DNA from: Pinus tabuliformis
Lineage: Eukaryota; Streptophyta; Pinopsida; Pinales; Pinaceae
DNA: 64,000 nucleotides
NCBI GenBank assembly: GCA_031772625.1
Contig: CM062804.1
Location: 273,885,174 to 273,949,173, forward strand
Direction of reading: 5' to 3'
Every line of letters starts with the position of its first letter. Position 1 is the stretch's first letter. Under the pieces are notes generated by a model. The model did no database searches. It was not told the origin of the DNA and worked only from the letters and a program-made list of their open reading frames with translations. Positions 12,685-23,725 of the stretch are shown in pieces. The translations under genes were made by a program, and so were the position numbers.

Positions 12685-14359
12685 TATAACACCCCTCCAT
12701 TTTGTGCTAAATTATTGTAAACCTAAGTTGAGTTAAATCTAGGCATGATATCATCTCTTTCGTGTTAAATGATTATAAACCTAAGCTGAGGAAATCTAGG
12801 TGTCATACCCTCCTTTGTTGGTTAAACTATTCTAAATCTAAGTTGAGGAAAGCTAGGTGATATGTGATATGAAAATAAAATGTGTTATTAAATAAGTTAA
12901 TAGAATAAATAACTTGGAGGGTGGAGCACCAAGAGAGAGGAGATTCTTTCCAAATTCCATTGAGGAATGCGATAGAGATGAATCTTTCATGATAAAGCTT
13001 CTAGATGTGATTCTAGATAAGCTTGGATGGATTAGAGATCCATCGGACATAAAATCTTTGTGGGAGATAAAGGAAAGATTTTATGAAAAAAGCCTCATGG
13101 GAGATAATGATGAGATTTTTCAAAAAATACCTAGGCAAATGGAAGAATCCATAAAAGCGTGATGTCGCTAATGGAAACTAAATCATGAAAGAGGGTATTA
13201 AATACCTAGTTTACTGATCAGTTGAGGATAGGTGATCCTTGGAAAGAACTTCGACTGGGGGGAACCATTGGTGATTCATGGTGGGGTGGTGGTGCTCCTC
13301 CCTCCAAGTGATTGTTTTAGATGGATTCACATGCATGGAATATTTTGTATGTTGTTTCTTACTCTCACTCTCTTATAGTTCCAGTTTGTTTATGAGAAGA
13401 TTTCTTAAGTTTCTTCTCCATGAGAATGTTGAGTGAATTACATATGCTTATGTATTAATAGATTTAATGGTGCTTCCCTCTATTCTGATGAGATTCACTT
13501 GCATGGTATGGGTTTTGTGTTAATCCTTACTTGTTATGAGGTTAAATCATTTAGCTCAAGTATATTTATGGTTGAATTTATCTCTATTAAGGGAATGACC
13601 AATTTTCTTATGCATGTTGCATTCCAGTGTGAAGTTAATTGTAGAAGCATATTGAGTGGTTAACAGTTCTAGTACCCACTCATGGTAGAGTTGCATGTGA
13701 CAATTATTCATAAATAGATTACTGGTGTTAATGTTTTTCTCTAATTTTGTTTATGAGGAGAGAATATATAAATATACCTGATCATTTTGCATTTAATAAA
13801 ATATAGTATGCTTATAATTTCCTCCATCTGTAATTGCTTATGCAAGAAGGACAATTGCAGAAATAATGCTTCTCATTATATGATGAGTGGTTCAATTATC
13901 TGTGTTTGTATGTCAATAAGATTCTCTCCAATTATGCTAATTCTAGCTAGTTATGCATGTGAATGAAAGGTTGGCCAATAACATATTCACTATGTGTACA
14001 TTACTATGATCATGATGTGCAACCATGATAGCTATAGTAAACTTAAATTAATATCCATTAATGGTTGCAAGACTTATTTCAGAGTTTTCATGGTTGCATG
14101 TCATGATTCATTTCCATTTCTCCAAGTTGAGATTAAGCTTAAGGGCCAATCTAAAAAGTGTGAAATACGGTTCATTATCTTGCTTGTATTCAATAGCTAA
14201 TATTTTGAGTATAGTTTCCTGCTTGATTACTGTGCATGAAATGATTGATTAACTCCACCAGTGAATCCATCGAAATTTAACTATAAATAAAAAGAAAATT
14301 TTAAATTAATGGAGCTTAGTTGCTATTTTTCCAGGGTAGGCCTAAAGGGGTATGTTAAA
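12685..14359 (+). repeat. Element C 5' LTR
   Basis: 1675-bp LTR paired with 21284-22897. Matching blocks run along its whole length, for instance gtgctaaattattgtaaacc near the start and gaattacatatgcttatgta in the middle. The first TG reads TA. Frames inside it (12914-13162, 13433-13663, 13994-14252) have no family resemblance and drift freely between the copies, so I treat them as chance. Confidence 0.9.
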
Positions 14360-14361
14360 AA

Positions 14362-14373
14362 TGGTACCAAAGC
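14362..14373 (+). other. Element C primer-binding site (initiator Met tRNA type)
   Basis: TGGTACCAAAGC lies just after the 5' LTR and differs from the canonical TGGTATCAGAGC at two positions. It fixes C's orientation as plus, opposite to the host element A. Confidence 0.8.
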
Positions 14374-15300
14374 ATCAAGTTCAAACTTTGCGGCCTATGG
14401 AATCATATATCTTCTTAATGTTTCATTAACGGTTTTGATTATAAAATATCTATAAGAAAAATAACCCCAAAAAAATTAGCTGGGAAATTTAAGCATATGA
14501 AATTCATAATGATTTCTCGTCGTCAAGGGAAATTAAGAAGAATTCAAGCATAAACATGGTTATTGAGGGATAAATAAATAATTTTCACTTGTATATAATG
14601 TTTTTCAATGAATATAATAAGGATATTGATGGTTACTTGGTGGCCTAATTGTGAATAATAAATTATGCATGAGGAAGAATTGAAATATTAAAATGTTTGA
14701 ATAGGACAAAAGGAGGAAGATCCAAACTATGTGTGAAGGCCAAGAGCCACTTAGAAAAGATCAGAATATACATACTTCCATGTCACGTGTAAATGGGATT
14801 ATGGTGGTAATTAAGTGAAACTATAGGTAAATAAGAATACATTATCAAGGAGTCTTCTATGCATTTAGGTTGTATACCGAAAGATGACTTCTTGAAAATG
14901 GCTCATGGGTGAAAAGTTTAGAGAAATTCAACGAACTTTACCTCGAATGGATATCAAGGTAAATTTAGAGGGACTCCTTAAAAAATCAAAGGGGGTATGT
15001 TAGGCTTAAAATGAGTTGTAATATTAAAACAAGGAATAAAGAAAACAAAGGACTGAATCATCTCATCCAGGATGCTATCATCGTAAATGATTTCCATAAG
15101 ATGTGTCAAAAAGGAGCTACGTTGTAAAGAACCACACAAGATCGGACGACTACAAGTTTCCTTGTGTTGATGTATGGGAAAAGGGAAATTGTGATTGTAA
15201 GATAGGAAAAGCTTGAAAGACATCCTGACAACAACGCTCATAAAAAGCCAAAATATAGACACATTATCCACAATCATGCATGGGTTCAGGAGGATGTGCA
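14374..15300. other. Element C interior, first part, no gene recognised
   Basis: AT-rich internal sequence after the primer site. The minus strand has a 107-codon frame (14978-15301) rich in Phe, Ile and Leu with no family I recognise. No gag motif is visible on the plus strand. Confidence 0.5.
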
Positions 15301-15308
15301 TTGGAATG

Positions 15309-16600
15309 TTTTTTTTTAATTACAACATGATAAAAGTACAATAAGCTTCGTCAAGCTTCACGCAAGTGTTGGGTCACTTGTTGCACCGTAGACCATGGAT
15401 TTTGTGTAGACAACAACACAAAATCCTGGCTACTGATGTTTCCCTCTCCTGGTAAATTCTTCTTTCGGGTGCAAGTTGGAAGCATGAAAGCCAATAATAT
15501 TATTCCCTATAAGGATTAAGGAAAAGCCAAAAGCTTGGTGTGTTTTCCTTATGTTGACTGTCTGCGCAATCGAGAAAAGAAATAGATGGTTGTTTGGATG
15601 TTTCCAAACTTTTAACCATTGTTTCTCTCCACGAGAAGGTAGTTTGTGTGCATACAATAGAGGAGTCACGCCAGTGTTGCTCTCCTTAGAATGGATATGG
15701 TGGCTAGGGAAAGAATGAACCAGAGTATGAAACCATAGATATAAGACTTCAGGGTTGAGAAGTTCTCTCTGTATCTCCTTTGCAACTATTACATTAACAA
15801 TGAATAGCATTCTTTCTAAACAATATGACTCTATCATTGACAGGAGTGACGCATGGCGCAAGGACATTCCCAGCGATGGAAGAAGGTGGAATATACCCAG
15901 CCTTATCCATGGCTTGGAAGCATATGGGGATTCGAAAGCCTTGATCCCAAAAAAGTTTCCCATCTAACTTCGAACATAGAAACATCATCCCCGAGCATGC
16001 TCGTTAAAGCAGTCAAAAAAAAAAAAAAAACAAAAACACGTTGCTTACCACAATATACGCGCGAAAGCAAAACAATAGTGGAAAGTACCTATCCACTGGT
16101 ATTTGGATGATGACTATCCTCATCATGACTTGTATTCAGATTAAGATGTCCATACATCATTGCCTTATCCCTGAGTTATGAAAGGATAAGAGCAGGAAGA
16201 AAATCCTGGAGATAAGGTTTATCTAAAATTAAACTACGTGCTCCTTTCCTAGATAGGCAATTAAAACTCACAGTCTGAAGGAAGGAGGGATGACAGTTGG
16301 CCACAAAACCAATGATATTGTTCCATTAAAGATCGCTGAGAAAACCGTAGGCATTGTTTCCTAGGGTGATTCAAAGTACCGAGTTATGGGTTAAAGGCGG
16401 TAAGGTTGAGATGACGATAATCACCATCATCATATATCGATTCCTGCATTATGAAAAGATAATGTTTATCCTCACAGTCCACTCTATGCATTAGAGCTGC
16501 GCATAAATAAGCCATCTCGGTCTTTGGACAAGATGTCTTGTTCTTAAGCTGTGAGAGTAAGGTTTGACGGATGTATGAGGAGGACACCTCTAATGGAGTA
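15309..16600 (-). pseudogene. Unrecognised antisense coding relic inside element C, possibly a retroposed host cDNA
   Basis: On the strand opposite to C there is a 177-codon frame (15430-15963, opening MGNFFGIKAFESPYASKPW) that overlaps a second frame (15794-15988), with a further 67-codon frame at 16384-16587 (ending DDGDYRHLNLTAFNP). GC content is higher than the surroundings. Two segments 0.8 kb apart encode similar residues: GNNIIGFHASNLHP (about 15475-15520) and NNIIGFVANCHP (about 16290-16325). This hints at a protein with two related domains. After the last stop, in minus-strand order, comes UTR-like sequence ending in a 9-base A run (15309-15317), as in a reverse-transcribed mRNA. I cannot name the family. 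Frames are interrupted, so it is not an intact gene. Confidence 0.4.
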
Positions 16601-16687
16601 AGTGTAGGATAGGGAGGATCATGCCATGATTTCTATAAGTATTTTTTTCCTTTGTATCCTAATAATTTTATGAGGATTGAATTTGGG

Positions 16688-16712
16688 ATATATATATATA
16701 TATATATATACT
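16688..16712. repeat. (TA)n microsatellite
   Basis: About twelve TA dinucleotides in a row inside element C, a simple repeat. Confidence 0.9.
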
Positions 16713-16957
16713 ATGCATATTATAACATGTTGACTAATATGTGGTTGATAAGGAGGGGAAACTGCACATGCTTCATAGAATTAATCCACCATGAAACCTC
16801 TCAACTGTATCAATTAGTTGCAGCAAAAGAATGTCTGAGATAAGGGAATCAATGTGTGGAGATTGATGTCCGAGGAATCACTTTGATAACGGTTGTGAAA
16901 AATACATAGAGTATGGAGTGGTGAATCATTCCCTTCTGTCGATTATTAAAACCTAAA

Positions 16958-17121
16958 GTAAATGAATATATATCTATATATATATATATGCCTCTTTTTG
17001 ATTGGGGGTATTAAGTGTGAATGGTGATGTTTTGAATAAGTAAATGAATATATATCTATATATATATATATGCCTCTTTTTGATTGGGGGTATTAAGTGT
17101 GAATGGTGATGTTTTGAATTT
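16958..17121. repeat. 82-bp tandem duplication
   Basis: Two adjacent copies, 16958-17039 and 17040-17121, are identical except at the last two bases. Each contains a short TA run and cctctttttgattgggggt. The near identity contrasts with the roughly ten percent divergence of C's LTRs, so this duplication is much younger than the insertion. Confidence 0.95.
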
Positions 17122-20100
17122 TTTTGGTTGATGATAGTAAGTTTGGAATTCAGATGAATGCCCATGAGATCGCAAGTCTCAAATGAAAAAAAAATTGTCA
17201 AAAGTTTTCCATGTTTAAATTATAAATTTTGAGGTTCATCTTATGATGTAAATGTTTCTCACACTAATATTTCTAACAAACCAACATACTAGCGCCCTTC
17301 ATATATACATCGAAAGGGTTAGCCAAACGCTGGTGTTTTCTCTTCTAGATTTAATCCCTCACTTGCGTCGGATGAATGGTTAGACGCGCATAGAATATAT
17401 CATTAATTCAACTGTAGATTAATTTGAGTTGAATACTCATAGTTTGTCAGTTTTATTTCTAAGGTGCTATCTACTTGAAAAAACGATTGAGAGCATGACA
17501 ATGGCATGCACAGTTACACGTTGAAAAATGCATTGGTTGTTCGATTCAATCTCGCATAACATGTTGTTGTTATGGGGGACCTCTGTCTAATATGCAAAAC
17601 ACTCATTTGGTCTATACCCTCTGCCTTCAAACATTTCTTCATTTGAGGATTGAAACGTGTTGTTGATTCACACTTACTCCTGTTTGTTTACACATGGGTT
17701 AATTTTGAATATCAGTGGTGAACATTTTTTTTCTGTATGCCACAAATCATGCACACAATAAAGACCTACTATGGATTATAAAATGACTTTATAAGGAAGG
17801 GATGAAGCTTAACACCAGATCATACATATTTTAATCAGTTCTCTTATCATGGATCAAAAAGGAATTTCTCGTTCTCTTTGTTATTTTATAAATAAAAATG
17901 AGAAAATTTTAAGAATGAATCTAAGGATACCTTTAATTAATACTATCCCATCCGTGGGTAAAACATTAAAATTCGAAAAGCATATCATCTCTAGATGGTG
18001 GAGGCTCAAAATTTGAAATATGGGTATCACCTGAAGATTAAGTAAAGCTTTAATCTAGAAAAAGGTTAAGTGAGTAACCATATAGGTTTATGCAAGGCCA
18101 AACTAATTAAGTTTTGAATAAGAAAGGTCGAATTAATTAAGTTTTGAATAACTAAGTTGCAAGGGGAAAGAGAACCCCTAGAAAATTATATTGGAATAAA
18201 TTAATTAGTCCAATAGGTAGATAGCAATGGATGAAGTTAATGATATAGTCATCATGTTATCACAATTATAATACAAGCAAATCAACACCCGTACAAGTGC
18301 TATGAAGGGAATTGACTAAATAAAAGGATGATTGTATAAAAGAGGAAATGTTAAACCCTAGTAAGGTGTTATTCAGTGAAAAAGGTTTCCTTGAACAATG
18401 TTAAGAATATAAAGAGCATTTATCTCTATTACATCAAAGAGTAGAGTTAGTGGTAAGTGGCATAGTAGGTAACTGTTATTGTTTGGGCCATAGAGCTATC
18501 CCACTCATGATAGCATCTGCATGGACTATGATGTATAAGCATAAATACTTATATTTATATTTTTTCTATGAGCTGAACGTATATGGATGGGTGAGACCTC
18601 TTTTAAATCGGAACTTGATCATCACTATGTTTAGTATGGAACATAGTATGCTTCTAATAGATAACTAGATAAATATTTATGCATGAGAAAATAAATTCTT
18701 ATTTAAAATTGCATAGAAGAGTTAAATTATTATGTATAATGATTTCCGTATACGAGCAAAGCCAATTTTCTACCCGCAATTCTATTTTATCTTAGTGGGT
18801 TTATTTTTCATGTAAATCTCCAAATTAGTGATGCTTGAGAATGTGGAGATTATGGTTTCAGAAGTGAAGGTAAAATACATATATATGCATGATAGAAATT
18901 AGATGTACATAAGGAAAACTTTGAAAAAATTGTTAATATGAATGACAAAGTTTTTGGTTAAAACCTCTAACACAATTTCTACCATTAGATCAACATCCCA
19001 AACCATGACATGTACCGGTTGATGAACCGTGTGGAAAAATATCTTTGAATTCACTGTTCCAATAGGTAAGAGATTTATATAGGGATTGGTGAATAAAATC
19101 AAATCTCACCTCATACCCGAAAGGAGGATTATATAATGGACAAAGTTAATGGTCCTGTCTAGGTTTAATTATTGTAATCTATGCCTTGTCATGGATAGTT
19201 TTGCATGTTGTTACCACAGTCTGGTTGAGTAGTGATTAATATAAACATGTTGAAGTGGGTCATGCTTAATATCCATGCATATTAATGAGTTATATGAATT
19301 TACCATGAATCACATGTGTGTGCAGTATTATAGACTTTTAAGAAAATTGTATTTATCAATTTTTTAATGATAGGATGGTCTTGGTGTCATGCATCCATAT
19401 AAGAAAGAGTCTTGAGTCTAAATCACATTATACATGCATAGGTTGTTATGTGCCAACAATAAATAGGAAAAGTATGGATGAATAACTTATGATTATGTTT
19501 AAGAGTCAAGACTGGACAAGGAAACTGAAGGTTATAGTACAAGATTATATATTTGTACAAATTGTCATTCAAATTAATCCTTTGATTAATGCGTCTACAT
19601 ACAATGTGATTTGTTCTTCGGTTGGAAGAAAATATGATTAAGGGGAAACTTAACTTTAACAGATTTCCAGGACATATGCATCTTTCAATGGATATGCATA
19701 ATGGAACCTATAAGTATCCTTCAATAAAAACCATAGTAATTGATGAAGTAGCACGAATGATATAGACCGCTGGGTCAATTAAAGGATATCTAAAAATCCA
19801 TTTAAATAGATTGATATCATATAAATTGAAATCTGGAATTTGTACCAGGCAATTTTTAGAGGTTATCTTGTTGGAGTGCATTGATAATGTGTCTGGACAA
19901 CATAACAAATGTTGCATAATTCCAAGAGGAACTCATAAAATAGATAACTCATCTCTTGTTTAAGGGTGATTTAATGTTAAAGAGGAGCTAACATGTAAGT
20001 ACCTTGAGGTCATAAAAACTTACAACTAAAAGGGGTGTAGGATTGAAAGTAGTAAACAAAAAAAAACTTTCATCTATAATCACACTAAATTATGCATGTC

Positions 20101-21017
20101 AACAAGTTGTTGAGGTATAAAAAGGGCAATAGTAAATCATATGAGATGAATTAATGATTTGATGAATATTAAACTTCAAAATCTATGAGTTAATAGTCTT
20201 CTTTAGAACATTAAGAAGAAGGTATGAATAAGATGAAAATGTGCACGAATACCAAACTAAGCTACTGATATTCATCTCCACTTGACATAAAACTTTCTTG
20301 GATTATAGAAATGAACCATGATCATATAAATTCCATGTCAACTAAGCACAGTTGTTTTAATTGGTAGAAAAAGATAAGTGAATGTTTGGCATGATACTAA
20401 CATGGTAGAAAAATATGTGGAAAATTTCTTAGCCATGCAGGTGATACCATGGGAATGGTTCGATGCGTTGTAGCATAGATGGTACTATGTATAGAAGCAC
20501 ATACGGTACCCATATGACTACATATGTTACATGTATGAAATATGATATGTATATCAGTCTATAATACACATTGTGTGCGGGTATGCATGAATACATTGGG
20601 TAGATGTCTGTTAGGACAACCGACTAGTGGTTGCACAGAAGAAGTAAAGTAAAAAGTGGTTCAAGGATAAGTAATTGTGGTTAAGTTTGGCATACATACG
20701 ATTATGAAGAATATATATAATGATCATATATGAGGAATATATATATTTATGTGAACTAAACTATTATGACATTGCTGGCATATTGATGTGGAAAATATGC
20801 TAAGAAATGTGTTGTATGCAAAGGAACTACAAGAAGTAGGTGTTCAACAAAGAACACAAAGGCTTGCAAGAATGTTGGAAGCGAACATGCATTATTCAGA
20901 TAAAATGGAAAATGAGCAATAGTTTCTTTCATAATATTAAGTAACAGATTATGATATGTATCATAGTTAAAATTCCACATCTATAAATTCTCACAAATGG
21001 TTTGAAGCAATGTTAAG
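17122..21017. other. Element C interior, second part, no gene recognised
   Basis: 3.9 kb of AT-rich sequence with only short scattered frames on both strands (18450-18668, 18899-19102, 19708-19917, 20756-20980), none with a recognisable domain. No reverse transcriptase YxDD box, integrase spacing or zinc knuckle was found in three plus-strand frames by eye. Confidence 0.55.
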
Positions 21018-21157
21018 GTAGCTATGAAAGGAGAACACTCCTTGAGACCGATGTAGCTATTGAAGAGGAGCAGTATTTGTGACCAATGTAGCTATGGAAG
21101 AGGAGCACTCTTGGCGATTAATGTAGCTATGGAAGAGGAGCACTCCTTGTGACCATT
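21018..21157. repeat. 35-bp minisatellite, four copies
   Basis: Copies start at 21018, 21053, 21088 and 21123, each opening gtagctat and containing gaagaggagcact or a close variant. The period is 35 bp, not a multiple of three, so it is unlikely to be coding. It lies about 125 bp upstream of C's 3' LTR, where non-coding repeats are common in LTR elements. Confidence 0.9.
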
Positions 21158-21283
21158 TTAGATCAGAAAAATTGCATCAGATGGCAGAGCCATGAGAGCT
21201 ATTGATTCAGAAACGTGCTACCTATGAATGAAGAAATGATGCAATGATACATCGAGGAAGGTGTAAAATTTAAGTTGGGAGTA

Positions 21284-22897
21284 TGTAACACCCCTCCCTT
21301 GTGTGCTAAATTATTGTAAACCTAAGTTGAGTTAAGGCTATGTGTGATATCCTCCCTTGTGTGTTAAATGATTGTAATCCTAAGCTGAGGAAACATAGGT
21401 GATATGTAATATGAAAATAAAATGTGTTATTAAATATATTAGTAAAATAAATCACCACGAGAGAGGATATTCTTTCCAAATTCCATCGAGGAATGGGATA
21501 GATATGAATCTTTCCTGATAAAGATTCTAGATGTGATTCTAGATAAGCTTCGATGGATTGGAGATCCATCAGATGGATGCGAGATAAATATCAATCAGAC
21601 ATAAAATATTTGCGGGAGATAAAGGTAATATTTTATGAGGAAAAGCCTCATGGGAGACCAAGACGATATTTTCTGAAAAAGACCTAGGAAAATGGAAAAA
21701 TCCATAAAAGTGGGACATCACTAATGGAAACTAAATAAAAAAGAGGGTACTAAATGCCTAGTGCATTAATCAATTGAGGACAATTGATTGTTGCTAGGAA
21801 CTTTCGTTCGGGGGCGATCAGAGGTGATTCATGGTTGGGTGGTGCTGCTCCTCCCTCCAAGTGATTGATTTAGATGGATTCACATGTGTGAAATATTTTT
21901 TATATTGTTTCTTACTCTCTCTCTATTATAGTTCCAATTTATTTATGAGAAGATTTCCTAAGGTTCTTCGCCATGAGAATATTGAGTGAATTACATATGC
22001 TTATGTATTAATAGATTTAATGGTGTTTCCCTCTATTCTAATGAGATGCACTTGCATGGTATGGGTTTTATTTTAATCCTTACTTGTTATGAGGTTAAAT
22101 AATTTAGCTCAGATATACTTATGTGTGAATTTACCTCTATTAGGGGAATGACATATTTTCTTATGCATGTTTCATTCCAGTGTCATGTTAACTCTAGCAA
22201 CATATTTAGTGGGTAACAGTTCTAGTACCCATTCATGGTAGAGTTACATGTGAAATTTATTCATAAATAGATTACCGACTTTAATATTTTTCTCTAACTT
22301 TGTTTATGAGGAGACCATATATAAATATACTTGATCATTTTGCATTTAATAAAATATAGTATTCTTATAATTTCCTCCATTGGTAATTGCTTATGCAAGC
22401 AGGACAATTGCGGAAATAATTCTTCTCATTGTATGACCAATGGTTCAATTATCTATGTTTGCACGTCAATAAGACTATCTCCACCTAGGCTAATTCTAGC
22501 TTGTTAGGCATGTGAATGAAAGGTTGGCCAATAGCATATTGACTATGTGTACATGACTATGACCATGACAGCTATAGTAAACTTAAATTAATATCCATTA
22601 ATGCTTGCAAGAGTTATTTTAGAGTTTTTATGGTTTCATGTCATGATTCGTCTCCCTTTCTCCAAGTTGAGATTAATCTTAAGGGCTAATCTCAAGAGTG
22701 TGAAATATGGTTCATTATCTTGCTCATATTCTGTAGCTAATATTTAGAGTATTGTTGCTTGGATGATTATTGTGCATGAAATGATTGGTTAACTCCACCT
22801 ATGAGTCGATTGAAGTTTAACTATAAATAAAAGAAATGTTAAATTAATGGATCTTAGTAGCTATTTTTCCTGGGTAGGTGTAAAGGGGTATGTTACA
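21284..22897 (+). repeat. Element C 3' LTR
   Basis: 1614-bp partner of 12685-14359, opening TGTAACACCCCTCCC and closing GGTATGTTACA, followed by gctgc. The preceding bases ttaagttgggagta (21270-21283) serve as a weak polypurine tract. Confidence 0.9.
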
Positions 22898-22902
22898 GCT
22901 GC

Positions 22903-23540
22903 GAGGGAAACTCGTCCTATTCTAGGACATTAAAATATCTGAATTGGATAACGCCTATAAGTGGGACATTCTTGACAATGGCCTTGGTCTTGAAATGGGT
23001 GTAGCAAGGTGGGGAGGATGAAGGGATGACCGTGCAAGAGGGAGGGACAGTTGTGTAGAGGGGCTATGCAGATGTGATGGATGCAATGCTCGAAGAGACG
23101 GAGTATGGACCGAGGTTGAGCACCACAGTGTGGATCATGAGGGCTGAGGTATATGCTATGCATTACACTGTGAGAAACATTCAAAACCAACATAGGTGTG
23201 AGTTGATCGACTCTAGATGTGTATGGTACCAACAATATTAATATTTACATCAACTAGAGCACAATAAATATACCAAGTAATACCAGAAAAAATACCAGTG
23301 AGGCTAGCAAAGCCAACTTTGCAACAGAGGGCTGAACCAAGTGGGTCTTGAGACCTATGGGTCGACTATGGAATGGAGGAAGGCCAGCAAAATGGTAGAC
23401 TTGAGTGTAGTATGTGTTACACCGTATGTTTGACTGCAACACAATAATACCGCAATAAAACCTCTAGCAAACTCCAGCAGAGGGACACAATATGGCAGAG
23501 AAATATGATAGGAGATACACTCGAGAAAACTAATTTTGGA
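22903..23540 (-). other. Element A leader, second part
   Basis: The rest of A's 5' leader after C. A 101-codon minus-strand frame (22930-23235) rich in His, Pro and Cys has no recognised domain. Together with 12257-12684 the leader is about 1.1 kb, and I see nothing functional in it beyond the primer site. Confidence 0.5.
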
Positions 23541-23557
23541 ATTGTGCTCTGATACCA
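23541..23557 (-). other. Element A primer-binding site (initiator Met tRNA type)
   Basis: On the minus strand this reads TGGTATCAGAGCACAAT, a perfect match over the first twelve bases to the canonical plant initiator methionine tRNA site. It abuts the 5' LTR directly and is the best-preserved primer site in the window. Confidence 0.93.
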
Positions 23558-23720
23558 TGTTAAGCCAGGAGGTAACTCCTCAAATTAATTATGTTTATTC
23601 ATTAGGATTACTCATGGTTATATACCTGAGGGAGTGACTCTTGGGTTTCACCTCCCTGCGATTCTTCATTTTCCATTATTTACTATTTACATTATTTATC
23701 CCCACGATTAGGTGTCAACA
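23558..23720 (-). repeat. Element A 5' LTR
   Basis: 163-bp partner of 1832-2009, starting TGTTAAGCC and ending GTGTCAACA, followed by the target duplication cttat (23721-23725). It lacks a short stretch present in the other copy. Confidence 0.92.
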
Positions 23721-23725
23721 CTTAT

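Larger units (their letters stand above)
12685..22897 (+). mobile_element. Element C: long-LTR retrotransposon without recognisable gag-pol (LARD-like), nested in A
   Basis: C is 10.2 kb, plus strand, inserted in A's leader. LTRs of 1675 bp (12685-14359) and 1614 bp (21284-22897) begin T(G/A)TAACACCCCTCC and end GGGGTATGTTA(C)A. The target duplication is gttgc at 12680-12684 and gctgc at 22898-22902, one mismatch. A methionine-tRNA-type primer site follows the left LTR and a purine-rich tract precedes the right one. The 6.9-kb interior shows no gag, protease, reverse transcriptase or integrase motif in any frame, so C resembles the non-autonomous large retrotransposon derivatives. LTR divergence is about one in ten by eye. 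A decayed Gypsy element is the alternative. Confidence 0.85.
1832..23720 (-). mobile_element. Element A: Ty1/Copia retrotransposon fossil, interrupted by two later elements
   Basis: A is an LTR retrotransposon of the Ty1/Copia superfamily read on the minus strand. The outer LTRs (1832-2009 and 23558-23720) begin TG and end CA and are flanked by a perfect 5-bp target duplication, cttat, at 1827-1831 and 23721-23725. From right to left on the minus strand come the primer site, leader, gag, protease, integrase, reverse transcriptase and RNase H, which is the Copia order. Removing element B (3177-9261) and element C (12685-22897) leaves about 5.6 kb, a normal Copia length. The two LTRs differ at roughly one position in ten by eye plus one short gap, so the insertion is old. 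It is broken, with many breaks. Element D (27292-30737) belongs to the same family. Confidence 0.92.
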
